21,365 bases of DNA from JAKFVA01 sp046155225. GTDB lineage: Bacteria; Pseudomonadota; Gammaproteobacteria; Burkholderiales; Burkholderiaceae_C. Under the pieces are notes generated by a model. That model did not search any database, was not told the origin of the DNA, and saw only the letters and a list, made by a program, of their open reading frames with translations. The position numbers and the translations under genes are program-made. Location of the stretch: NCBI GenBank assembly GCA_046155225.1, contig JBJXED010000024.1, positions 1 through 21,365 on the forward strand, read 5' to 3'. Positions 6,760 to 14,727 of this stretch are shown one piece after another (position 1 is the first letter of the stretch; each line of letters opens with the position of its first letter).

Positions 6760-8838
6760 ATGAGCACGTCTACCCGCTTCAGCTTGCAAGCCGCCGAGCG
6801 GCCTGCGTGGGCTGGTTTGGCCAGCCTGCCGCGCGATGCGCGTGACACACTGTTTTTGCTCGTGGTCATTGCCTGGGTGTTGCTGCCGCAGGTCAGCCGC
6901 CTGCCGCTGTGGTGCAGCGCGCTGGCGGCCGGGGTGTTGATCTGGCGCGGCATGCTGGCGCTGAGGGCCAAGCCGCTGCCCAGCCAGTGGTGGGTGCTGG
7001 GCTTGCTGGGGCTGGCCGTGGCCGGTACGGCCATGTCACACCAGACTTTGCTGGGCCGCGACGCAGGCGTGACACTGATCGCCGTGCTGCTGACGCTCAA
7101 AACCCTGGAGCTGCGTGCCAAGCGCGATGCTTTCGTGATTTTCTTCCTGAGCTTTTTCACGCTGCTGACGAATTTTTTCTACTCGCAGTCGCTGCTGACT
7201 GCAGCCTCCATGCTGCTGGCGCTGCTGGGCCTTTTGACTGCGCTGGTCAACGCCCACATGCCGGTAGGCCGCCCGCCGCTGCTCCAAGCCATGAAAACCG
7301 CCGGCTACATGGCGCTGCTGGGCGCGCCGATCATGGCACTGCTGTTTGTGCTGTTTCCGCGCCTCGCGCCACTGTGGGGCATCCCGAGCGACGGTCTTTC
7401 TGGCCGCAGCGGCCTGTCGGGGACGATGCAGGTCGGCACCATCGCCAGCCTGGCACTGGACGAAAGCATCGTCATGCGCATCAAGTTTGAGGCCGCAGTG
7501 CCGCTGCCGTCCGAACTGTACTTTCGCGGGCCGGTGTTCTCCAACTTTGACGGGCGCGAATGGCGGCCCCAGCCGTCGCGGCTGGACAATGACTTTTCTC
7601 CGCGCCTGCAAGCTCCGGCCAACCTGCAAGTCAGCGGCGCGCCGGTGCGCTATGAAATCACGCTCGAGCCGACCAACCGGCCCTGGGTGTTTGTGCTCGA
7701 AGCCGCGCCCGACAGGCCGCAAGCCTCGGCCGGGCTGGGGGGTGCGGCGCTGCTGCTGAGCAGCGATTTGCAATGGCTGGCGAGCCGGCCGCTGACCGAC
7801 ATCACGCGCTACCAGGCGCAAAGCTACCCGCAGTTTCGCCATGGCCCGCAAAGACGCGTCACTGCGCTGCAAGACGAGCTGGAGCTGCCCCCCGGCTTTA
7901 ATCCGCGCACGCTGGCGCTGGCGAGTGAAATCCGGCGTGACCCGCGCTACGCCCAGGCGGGCGGCCTGGCACTGGCGCAAGCGGCGCTGGAGCGGCTGCG
8001 CACCCAGGGCTACAGCTACACGCTCGAGCCGGGTGTGTATGGCCAGCACAGCGCCGACGAGTTCTGGTTTGACCGCAAGGAAGGTTTTTGCGAACACATT
8101 GCCTCGGCCTTTGTGATTTTGATGCGCGCGCTTGACGTGCCCGCCCGCGTGGTGACGGGCTACCAGGGCGGTGCCATCAACCCGATTGACGGCTTTTGGA
8201 CCCTGCGCCAGAGCGACGCCCATGCCTGGACTGAAATCTGGGAAGCCCAGCGCGGCTGGGTCCGGGTGGACCCCACCTCCGCCGTGGCACCCGGCCGCGT
8301 CGGCGCGGGCCAGCGCCTGCGGGCACCGCAAGGCCTGGTGGCGCAGGCGTTTGGCACTGTCAGCCCCGGCCTGTCGGTGAGCCTGCGCAACGCTTGGGAA
8401 GCCATCAACAACCGCTGGAATCAATGGGTGCTGAACTACACCCAGAGCAAGCAGCTCGATCTGCTGAAAAACCTGGGCTTCCAGTCGCCCAGCTGGCATG
8501 ACCTGGGCTATGTTTTAAGTGGCTTGGTGGTGCTGGCGAGTCTGGTTGGCGCACTCTGGACCCTGCGCCTGCGCAGCCAGCACGACCCGTGGCTGCGCAC
8601 CCTGAAAAAAGCCCGCAAGCGCCTGCGCCGCGCGGGCCTGTCGGTGCCTGAGCACAGCTCGCCGCGCCAACTGGCGATGCAACTGGCCGCGCAGGGCAAC
8701 CCCGCCTGGAGCGCGCCGCTGCAAGACTGGCTGCTGCGGCTGGAGGCGCTGCGCTACGCCCCGCCGCAGATGGCACAGGGCAGCCGCCCTACACTGGCGG
8801 CCCTGCAACGCGAGTTGCGCCAATTCTCATGGTCTTGA
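6760..8838 (+). CDS. tgpA: TgpA-like membrane transglutaminase (DUF3488/transglutaminase/DUF4129)
   Basis: 692 residues. The N-terminal part (about 22-205) is a bundle of membrane helices (DUF3488 type). A periplasmic transglutaminase domain follows with the full triad: C444 in KEGFCEHIASAF, H488 in DAHAWTEIWE and D504 in VRVDPTSAVAPGR. A further membrane helix lies near 580-605 (LSGLVVLASLVGALWTLRL). The tail (HDPWLRTLKKARKRLRRAG through the C-terminus) matches the DUF4129 type. Known TgpA proteins are inner-membrane enzymes with a periplasmic transglutaminase domain, and the Pseudomonas one is essential. The start lies 12 bases after the DUF58 stop, and its 3' end overlaps the lytic transglycosylase start by 10 bases, so it is a central member of the operon. 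The catalytic residues are intact, so an active cysteine enzyme is expected; the substrate is unknown. Confidence 0.93.
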   Translation: MSTSTRFSLQAAERPAWAGLASLPRDARDTLFLLVVIAWVLLPQVSRLPLWCSALAAGVLIWRGMLALRAKPLPSQWWVLGLLGLAVAGTAMSHQTLLGRDAGVTLIAVLLTLKTLELRAKRDAFVIFFLSFFTLLTNFFYSQSLLTAASMLLALLGLLTALVNAHMPVGRPPLLQAMKTAGYMALLGAPIMALLFVLFPRLAPLWGIPSDGLSGRSGLSGTMQVGTIASLALDESIVMRIKFEAAVPLPSELYFRGPVFSNFDGREWRPQPSRLDNDFSPRLQAPANLQVSGAPVRYEITLEPTNRPWVFVLEAAPDRPQASAGLGGAALLLSSDLQWLASRPLTDITRYQAQSYPQFRHGPQRRVTALQDELELPPGFNPRTLALASEIRRDPRYAQAGGLALAQAALERLRTQGYSYTLEPGVYGQHSADEFWFDRKEGFCEHIASAFVILMRALDVPARVVTGYQGGAINPIDGFWTLRQSDAHAWTEIWEAQRGWVRVDPTSAVAPGRVGAGQRLRAPQGLVAQAFGTVSPGLSVSLRNAWEAINNRWNQWVLNYTQSKQLDLLKNLGFQSPSWHDLGYVLSGLVVLASLVGALWTLRLRSQHDPWLRTLKKARKRLRRAGLSVPEHSSPRQLAMQLAAQGNPAWSAPLQDWLLRLEALRYAPPQMAQGSRPTLAALQRELRQFSWS

Positions 8839-9986
8839 TGCGTTTTTATTGCCTGACAATTACTACTCTTTTAATAGCTGTACCGGCAGGAAATACACTG
8901 GCTAGAGCACAAAAAGACTTAAAAAACAGCGTTTTTTCGTGCCAGACAGCCGCTGCGGCCCCTGCCAGCCGCCCACAGCAGCGGCGCAAGTCCCAAAGCG
9001 CGGCTCCCACCGCTGCCGCCCCGGACGGAAAACCCTACGCCGCCCGCCCTGATGCGCTAGCCTATGCCAGCGACTTGGCCGAGCGCCGCAATCTGGAGCC
9101 CGCCTGGGTGCAGGGAAAACTCGGCCAGGCGCTGCACCTGCCGCGCATTGCCCAGCTCATCTTGCCGCCCGCCGTGGGTGTGCCTAAAAACTGGCGCGTG
9201 TACAAAAGCCGCTTCATTGACCCGGTGCGAATTGCGGCGGGCGTCGCGTTCTGGCGCACCCACCGCGAGGCGCTGGAGCGCGCCGAGCGTGAGTTCGGCG
9301 TGCCGCAGGAAATCATCGTTGGCGTCATCGGCGTGGAGACGATTTACGGGCGCAACACCGGCAACTTCCGTGTGATCGACGCGCTGGCAACTTTGAGTTT
9401 TGATTTCCCGCAGGCGCACCCACGCGCGGCCGAGCGGCGCGCCTTTTTTCGCAATGAGCTTGCACAGTTTCTGGCACTGCACTACCGCGCCGGCAGCGAC
9501 CCGCTGGCCGTGCGCGGCAGCTATGCCGGTGCCATGGGCCTGCCGCAATTCATGCCCAGCAGCTGGGTGAATTTTGCGGTGGACTTTGACGCCGACGGCA
9601 AGGTCGACCTGTTTGGCAGCCCGGCAGATGCCATCGGCTCGGTGGCGAATTATTTCAAGGCTTTCGGCTGGAAAACCGGCATGGCCACGCACTACCCGGT
9701 GCGCTTTGACGCGGCCACACTCGACAAAGACGCCCTGCTCCTGCCCGACATCCTGCCCACCTTCAGCGCTGCCAGCTTTACCGCCAAAGGCGCACTGCTG
9801 GAAGGCGAGGCCCAGGACCACAGCGGCCCGCTGGCGCTGGTCGAGCTGCAAAACGGCGCGGACCCGCCCAGCTACGTTGCGGGCACCGAAAACTTCTACG
9901 TCATCACCCGCTACAACTGGAGCAGCTACTACGCGATGGCGGTGATTGAGCTGGGGCGCGAGGTAGCGCAGCAGCTCGATCGGTAA
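8829..9986 (+). CDS. Lytic murein transglycosylase B-like (MltB/SLT_2 family)
   Basis: 385 residues from ATG 8829. An ATG at 8838 (TGATG overlap with the tgpA stop) is an equally likely start by coupling. The first ~30 residues form a signal peptide with A-R-A just before a Gln, a plausible signal peptidase I site. No lipobox is visible, so it is probably a soluble periplasmic member. An Ala/Pro/Ser-rich linker follows. The catalytic domain shows EIIVGVIGVETIYGRNTGNF with the catalytic Glu at E170 (equivalent to E162 of E. coli MltB), IDALATLSFDFP, GSYAGAMGLPQFMPSSW, DGKVDLFGSPADAIGSVANY and a C-terminal NFYVITRYNWSSYYAMAV. The family cleaves peptidoglycan with 1,6-anhydro-muramic acid formation. 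The signal-peptide region is encoded by copy A of the dispersed repeat and is strikingly AT-rich. Confidence 0.93.
   Translation: MVLMRFYCLTITTLLIAVPAGNTLARAQKDLKNSVFSCQTAAAAPASRPQQRRKSQSAAPTAAAPDGKPYAARPDALAYASDLAERRNLEPAWVQGKLGQALHLPRIAQLILPPAVGVPKNWRVYKSRFIDPVRIAAGVAFWRTHREALERAEREFGVPQEIIVGVIGVETIYGRNTGNFRVIDALATLSFDFPQAHPRAAERRAFFRNELAQFLALHYRAGSDPLAVRGSYAGAMGLPQFMPSSWVNFAVDFDADGKVDLFGSPADAIGSVANYFKAFGWKTGMATHYPVRFDAATLDKDALLLPDILPTFSAASFTAKGALLEGEAQDHSGPLALVELQNGADPPSYVAGTENFYVITRYNWSSYYAMAVIELGREVAQQLDR
8862..8923 (+). repeat. Dispersed intragenic repeat, copy A (in mltB-like gene)
   Basis: The core runs from ATAGC (8874) to CTAG (ends 8905), exactly 32 bases, with ACCGGCA inside and GACTTAAA starting ten bases after CTAG. 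It agrees with copy B at 26 of 32 core positions and with copy C at 23 of 32 by hand alignment. It encodes the hydrophobic core and cleavage-site region of the lytic transglycosylase signal peptide (IAVPAGNTLARA). The region is much AT-richer than the flanking genes. Confidence 0.75.
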
Positions 9987-10008
9987 TTTGGATGCCGCGC
10001 AACATGGC

Positions 10009-12696
10009 TCAATTCTTGACGCCCAGCTCGAACAGACCGGTCACGCTGGAAATGAAGCCGTAGATACCGTTGGTCAGGTTGAAGGACCCAGAGATACCGC
10101 CTGTGGCCTGCACGACGCCTGGAATCGGGGTGCTGTAATTCAGCGTACCGCTGGCTGTACCGGCATTGACCGCAGTGCCCAAAATCGTGGCGGACGAACT
10201 GCTAGCGCTGCTGCCATTGGTTGCCGTTGACACATAGGTTCCATCAGCCATGCCAGAGATCAATGCGGTTTGCTTGGCATACAGGCGCATGCCGTAGGCA
10301 CCAGTGCCGGAGTCGCGTATCAGGTGCAGCGGCACCGACGCGCCATTGACCAAGCCTGCAACGATGGAGCCGGTAGGCGTTCCGCCCGTGGTGGGTGTCG
10401 ATCCGGTGCTGGAAACCGAGGTCAGCAAAGCGTCAAACGCATTGCGCGTGCTGTTGTACCGGATATAGCCTTTTTGGGTGGGTGAGCAGCTGGGGGAGTT
10501 GATGGCGAAACCGCCATTGGCCGGGTCGATACAGGTCTGCCAGGTGCCGGCGTTGCGGATTCTGGCGGCACCGCCGTAGGGGCTGGCAGCACCAGCGGCC
10601 GTGAAGTTAATGCCCGTGACGTTGTATTCATCGGCGATGGTGTTGAACACGGTCGGCGCCGACACGTTGTTGAAGGTATTCTGGAATGCCAGCAGCGGCA
10701 GGAAGCTGCTGCCGGAAGGCGCGGCAATACCGCCAGCGACCACACCGCCGCTGCCGAAGATAAACTGCGCGCCGTTTTCCGCACTGGCGTAAATGCAGTT
10801 ACCCTGGGGAATCAACACGCCGGTACGCTGCGTCCCGGCGCTGCGCTGCAGGCTGGCATCAACCGTCAGCGTGTAGGCCAGGCTGGTCGGGTTCAAACCC
10901 AAAGAAAGCTCTTCGCCAAAACTGTCGCCGCCTTTGTAGGTCGTTGCAACCGTGGGCAGGTTCTGGCAGGCCAGCGGGTTCCCGACCGCAGACGTACAGG
11001 AATAGTTGATCGCAGCATCAAGACTGCCGCTGCCCCTGTAGCGCGGATAGGAAGGGTGCTGGCACAGGGGGCGGGTGCGGCCAAAAGTGCTGGCCACCAC
11101 GTCCTCGACCATGCCGGTGCCAGGCGAAATACCGCGTTCTACCCAGTTCTCCAGCGCCGCCAGCGAGTCCCAGGCAGGAATGAACACGCCCGTGCCGTGG
11201 CCCATGCCGGGGACGGTATAAAACCGGATGCCGGCGTCGACGGCGGCCTGGCCAACCCGGGTCACCACGTTGTTGTAGTAGGCGATAGTGGAATTGACAG
11301 GAATCACCTCGTCAGCCAGGCCATGCAACATGATCATCCTGCCGCCGCGGGCCAGGAAAGCCGTCAGGTTCGGGTTGGTCGCGTCCGTGATGGCAGATAC
11401 ATCGGCAACGCGCTGGGTGTAGATGCCGGGGTTGTTGGGATCAAAGGTCAAGCTGTCGAGCCCCGGAATGCGCGTGACAAAAAACTTCGCCCACTGGTCA
11501 CCCGTGAGGTACATGTTGGAGTCCGCCGTAGTAGCCGGGTTGCCCGGCGTGCGCCGGGTGCCAAGATCACGCGACGTAAACGGGCCAGCCACCAGGGCTC
11601 CTTCAAGCAGGTTGAAGCCGCCCGCAAAGGTCACTGAATTGGCCAGTGAGTACGACAGGTTCAGCGGTGATTCAATCGTCTGTATCGTTGCCAATTGGGG
11701 ATCGGAGAGGCAGGTATCCCCCGTGTCGGCACCGCCCGCGCAGCGCAGCGATGCCAGTATCTGGCTGTTGAGCTGGCGGCAACTCTCAACGTTGCTGACG
11801 ATGCCATCGGCCGCGCCATCAAGCCGGTCACACGCCCTGAGCACAGCACCTTGCACAAACAGGGTCTTGTTCAGATTGACCCAACCCGCCCCGGCATTCA
11901 GGTACAGCGCACGCCCGACCGCCACGTTGTGCAGCCGCACGCCGGTGTAGTTCAAAGCCGGCTCGTTGGAGATCACGCCGATATAGTCTGCGGGCCAGCG
12001 CTGGATATAGGTCAGCGCATCGCGTCCGCCGGTTGATGTGCCCAGAAAATAGGCCCTTGCAGGGTCGCTGCCGTAGCGCATACGAATCAGCATGGCCGCC
12101 ACGTCACGGGTTTTCTTGAGCGAATTGCCGCCGTAGTTGGCGAGTGATTCGTCGTTGACCGCGAACGAGCCGTCGGTGATGCTGCCGCTTTGATGGCCGC
12201 CATCGTCACCATAGGTCGCATAACCCAGCGCCAATGGCGCGGGTTTTTCACCCGACCCGAAACGAATCTGCTCGGTGCCGTCAATCAGCGTGCCGTTAAA
12301 GCCGCCACCGCCAAAATGGATGGCCTTGCTGTTCCAGTTGCTGGGCAGATTGACGGCGAAAGTGATGTCTGGGGCGCTGGCATCCACGGGACGGATAAGG
12401 CCGCGCACCCGGCAGTACTCGCCCAGGGTATTGCCGGCCTCCGTGGCCAGCACCAAGGTCGCGGTCGTGATGTTGGCACCGGTGCTGGGCAGGGAAATCT
12501 GCGCGGCGGGTATTGACATCCCATTGAACGCAGCGCAGGCCACTGCGGGGGTAGCGATGACAGGAGCGGGCGGCGCGGCAGCCGGCACCCCATCTGAGCC
12601 GCCACAAGCCGTCAATGCCAGTATCGGCAAAACTGCAGTTGCAGTAACAGACCACCAGCGCACATGGCAAATTTCGAAGAATTGTTTGTTTTGCAT
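10009..12696 (-). CDS. Tannase/feruloyl esterase-family lipoprotein with C-terminal extension
   Basis: 895 residues from the ATG at 12696, chosen because GGGAG (12703-12707) lies six bases upstream of it; the longer frame from 12711 would bury that site. An N-terminal lipoprotein signal ends at lipobox LTAC with C31. Residues about 55-567 match the tannase/feruloyl esterase family: GTSTGGRDAL with S221, DEVIPVNSTIAYYN with D462 and GMGHGTG with H500 give a complete triad, and TRPLCQHPSYPRYRGSGS then NYSC (C567) marks the usual family end. These enzymes hydrolyse gallate or hydroxycinnamate esters. Residues 568-895 are an extra Gly/Ser/Thr-rich, beta-looking part with a TGSTPTTGGTPTGS linker, which I do not recognise. 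Expected location is the periplasm or outer membrane. It converges on the mltB-like gene with a 22-base gap and no terminator seen. Confidence 0.85.
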   Translation of the reverse strand: MQNKQFFEICHVRWWSVTATAVLPILALTACGGSDGVPAAAPPAPVIATPAVACAAFNGMSIPAAQISLPSTGANITTATLVLATEAGNTLGEYCRVRGLIRPVDASAPDITFAVNLPSNWNSKAIHFGGGGFNGTLIDGTEQIRFGSGEKPAPLALGYATYGDDGGHQSGSITDGSFAVNDESLANYGGNSLKKTRDVAAMLIRMRYGSDPARAYFLGTSTGGRDALTYIQRWPADYIGVISNEPALNYTGVRLHNVAVGRALYLNAGAGWVNLNKTLFVQGAVLRACDRLDGAADGIVSNVESCRQLNSQILASLRCAGGADTGDTCLSDPQLATIQTIESPLNLSYSLANSVTFAGGFNLLEGALVAGPFTSRDLGTRRTPGNPATTADSNMYLTGDQWAKFFVTRIPGLDSLTFDPNNPGIYTQRVADVSAITDATNPNLTAFLARGGRMIMLHGLADEVIPVNSTIAYYNNVVTRVGQAAVDAGIRFYTVPGMGHGTGVFIPAWDSLAALENWVERGISPGTGMVEDVVASTFGRTRPLCQHPSYPRYRGSGSLDAAINYSCTSAVGNPLACQNLPTVATTYKGGDSFGEELSLGLNPTSLAYTLTVDASLQRSAGTQRTGVLIPQGNCIYASAENGAQFIFGSGGVVAGGIAAPSGSSFLPLLAFQNTFNNVSAPTVFNTIADEYNVTGINFTAAGAASPYGGAARIRNAGTWQTCIDPANGGFAINSPSCSPTQKGYIRYNSTRNAFDALLTSVSSTGSTPTTGGTPTGSIVAGLVNGASVPLHLIRDSGTGAYGMRLYAKQTALISGMADGTYVSTATNGSSASSSSATILGTAVNAGTASGTLNYSTPIPGVVQATGGISGSFNLTNGIYGFISSVTGLFELGVKN

Positions 12697-12734
12697 ACGT
12701 GTCTCCCGCATTTTTTATCAGGGTATAAAAATCG

Positions 12735-12751
12735 CTCAAGATTGCCTTGAG
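12735..12751 (-). promoter_or_regulatory. Hairpin in the esterase leader
   Basis: CTCAAG-GCAAT-CTTGAG forms a perfect six-pair stem with a five-base loop. On the minus strand it is followed after three bases by five T (12727-12731). It sits just downstream of the candidate promoter, close to the expected transcript start. It could act as a weak terminator for the upstream TPR gene, a protective 5' hairpin, or an operator dyad. The sequence alone does not decide. Confidence 0.4.
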
Positions 12752-12759
12752 ACACCCTT

Positions 12760-12788
12760 ATTAAATGCCTTCTGCCTTCAGTGCTCAA
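12760..12788 (-). promoter_or_regulatory. Candidate promoter of the esterase lipoprotein gene
   Basis: On the minus strand TTGAGC (12783-12788, 4 of 6 to the -35 consensus) and TTTAAT (12760-12765, 5 of 6 to the -10 consensus) are separated by 17 bases. They lie about 65-90 bases ahead of the chosen ATG in the 152-base gap. This AT-rich gap is the only plausible control region for the gene. I see nothing else in the gap beyond the hairpin and the ribosome binding site. Confidence 0.5.
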
Positions 12789-12848
12789 CGTGGGTACTAC
12801 TTATAAAAATGCGCTTTCTTGGGTTTGCGTTGCTGCAAGAATGCCCAT

Positions 12849-14643
12849 TCAGGCTTGGGCCAGGCGACCCGGATTTGGATGCTCCGCCAGCACCCGCAGC
12901 ACCTGCTGCATCTGGTCAGCACGGCTTTGGCCGTGCGCGCGGCGAAACAGCCGCATGCTGGGGTACCAAGGCGAGTCCTCGCGATGCTGCAACCAGCGCC
13001 AGTCGGGGTTGGGCGGCAGCAGCAGCCACACCGGTTTGCCCAAGGCACCGGCCAGGTGCGCGACCGCAGAGTCCGCGCAAATCACCAGCTCCAGCGCGCT
13101 GACCATGGCGGCGCTGGCTTCAAAGTCCTGCCACTGCGGCGTCAAGTCAACCAACTCGGCGGCGCTTGGCGCGCAGTCGGTGTAGCGCCCGCCGACGGAC
13201 TTTTGCAGGCTGAAGCACTGCACGCCCTCCAGCGCCATGAGGCCGCAGAAATCAGACAAGTACAGGCTGCGGTTGTGGTGGTTGGCATGCGCCGGGTTGC
13301 CCGCCCAGGCGATGCCAATTTTCATCTTGCCGGGCCAGGCCGCCAGGCGTTCCTGCCAGATGGCCTGTGCGTCATCCGAAACGCTCAGGTAGGGCGCAGG
13401 CGGCAGCAGGCTCTCAAAGTGCAGCGGCAAATCCAGCAAGGCCACGTGGTAGTGGGTGTGCAGCAACTGCGCCGGCATCAGGCAGGTCAGCCCTGGCATG
13501 CGCGAGAGCAGCGGCACCAGCTCCAGCGGAGCCTGGCAAAACACTTGCGCCCCTTCAGCCTGCAGGCAGGCGGCGTAGCGGATGAACTGGATCACGTCGC
13601 CAAAGCCCTGCTCGGCATAGACCAGGATGCGCTTGCCCAGCAAGGGCTGCTGCTGCAAGCCCTGCCATTCATTTTCGAGCCGGAAAAAATCAGGCCGCGT
13701 CATGCGGGTGGTGTCGTTCCAGCGTTTTTGGTAGGTGCGCCAGCCTGCGGCCATGTCACCGGCCAGCAGTTGCAGCATCGCCAGGTCAATCTGCGCAATG
13801 GCGAAATCGGGCTGCAGCTGCAAGGCTTGCTCAAGGTATTTTTGGGCTTCCTCCAGCCGGCCCAACTGGAACAGCACAGTGCCCAGAATGCGCACCGCAT
13901 ACGGGTGCCCGGGTGCCAAGGCTGCAGCACGCTGGGCATGCGCCAGCGAGCCGGCGAAATCCTCCAGCCGCCAGAGCAGCCCGGCCAGATCGACATGCGC
14001 TTCCATAAAATCGGGGTTGATTTCCAGGGCGTGCCGGTACGTGCTTACAGCAGCTTCCAGTTGCAGGCAATGCTCCTGGCAAAAGCCGAAGTTCAGCAGA
14101 ACAGACGTCGAACCCGGCAGCAAGTGATTCAGACGCTGGTAGTGGGGCAGCGCGGCCGCGTAGTCTTGCCGCTGCATCTCCTGCTCGGCCACCGCTTGCA
14201 GCAACAGCGCCGCGTCGGGGTTGGACTGCAAGCCTTGACGCAGCGCGGCAGCGGCCTCGGCTTCACTTACCTGCTGGGCGAGGAGTTGGCCTAGCTGCAG
14301 CCACAAGCCTGGCTGCTGGGGTGCCATGCGGCAGGCATCGGCCAGCCAGGCGACGGCGGTGTGCGGGTCTTGCGCGGCCAGGCAGGCGGCGCTGAGCTCG
14401 CGGCGGGCGGCCAGCGCCCATTCGAGCGCCGGTTTTTTTTTGCAGCACCTGGAGAAAAACCTGGTGCGCATCGTGCAGTTGGCCAGCCAGCAGCCACAGC
14501 TGGCCCAAACGAAAAAGCGTCGGCACATCGCCCGGCTGCTGCAGGTGCGCCGCATGCGCCATTTGCGCGGCCTCATGCACCGCGCCCAGACGCAGGGCTT
14601 GCTGAATCTGGTCTTCCAGGGTGCTGAGGACGGGGGTGGCCAT
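12849..14643 (-). pseudogene. TPR + GT9-like glycosyltransferase, split by a frameshift
   Basis: The true start is ATG 14643 (MATPVLSTLEDQIQQAL). The first frame gives a clear TPR unit (GDVPTLFRLGQLWLLAGQL) up to LQKK (residue 70) and then turns to nonsense. The remaining coding sequence continues in another frame (PALEWALAARREL onward). Removing one A from the A9 run at 14433-14441 joins the two into a 597-residue protein. It has several TPR repeats (for example DYAAALPHYQRLNHLLPGS and AEQALQLQP-like units), then a GT9/heptosyltransferase-like domain with ILVYAEQGFGDVIQFIRYA, IGIAWAGNPAHANHHNRSL and ELVICADSAVAHLAGALGK. Such TPR-glycosyltransferases are common in proteobacteria and probably modify surface or protein targets. 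It may be a real lesion, a slippage-dependent gene or a sequencing error; all functional motifs after the break are intact. Confidence 0.85.
14433..14441 (-). other. A9 homopolymer at the frameshift point
   Basis: Nine consecutive T on the plus strand (A9 in the mRNA of the TPR-glycosyltransferase gene) sit exactly where the protein similarity changes frame. With eight A (or eleven) the reading frame is continuous. Runs of this length are known sites of RNA polymerase slippage and of replication slippage, and also of sequencing error. Confidence 0.85.
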
Positions 14644-14654
14644 GGTGAGTGAAA

Positions 14655-14699
14655 TTTGCTGGCAGTATGCCAGCGGCCGCAGTGCGGATTTCCAGCAAA
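14655..14699 (-). promoter_or_regulatory. Leader with two competing hairpins ahead of the TPR gene
   Basis: In the 84-base gap before the TPR gene, GCTGGCA-TAC-TGCCAGC (14658-14674) is a perfect seven-pair hairpin ending 15 bases upstream of the ATG. An upstream segment TTTGCTGG (mRNA sense, 14692-14699) can instead pair with CCAGCAAA (14655-14662), which overlaps the 3' arm of that hairpin. The two structures exclude each other, as in an attenuator or translation switch. Between them lies a small CCGC-ACT-GCGG hairpin. No strong Shine-Dalgarno is visible before the ATG. Confidence 0.4.
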
Positions 14700-14727
14700 G
14701 TGGAACGCTCAGTCATTGGGCCTTGCA

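Noticed and set aside
7036..8499. 487-codon minus-strand frame opposite tgpA
   Set aside because: Shadow of the transglutaminase gene; no recognisable motifs and low-complexity Gln/Arg/His content.
12819..14294. 491-codon plus-strand frame opposite the TPR-glycosyltransferase gene
   Set aside because: Gln/Arg/His-rich shadow translation; the minus strand carries clear TPR and glycosyltransferase motifs.
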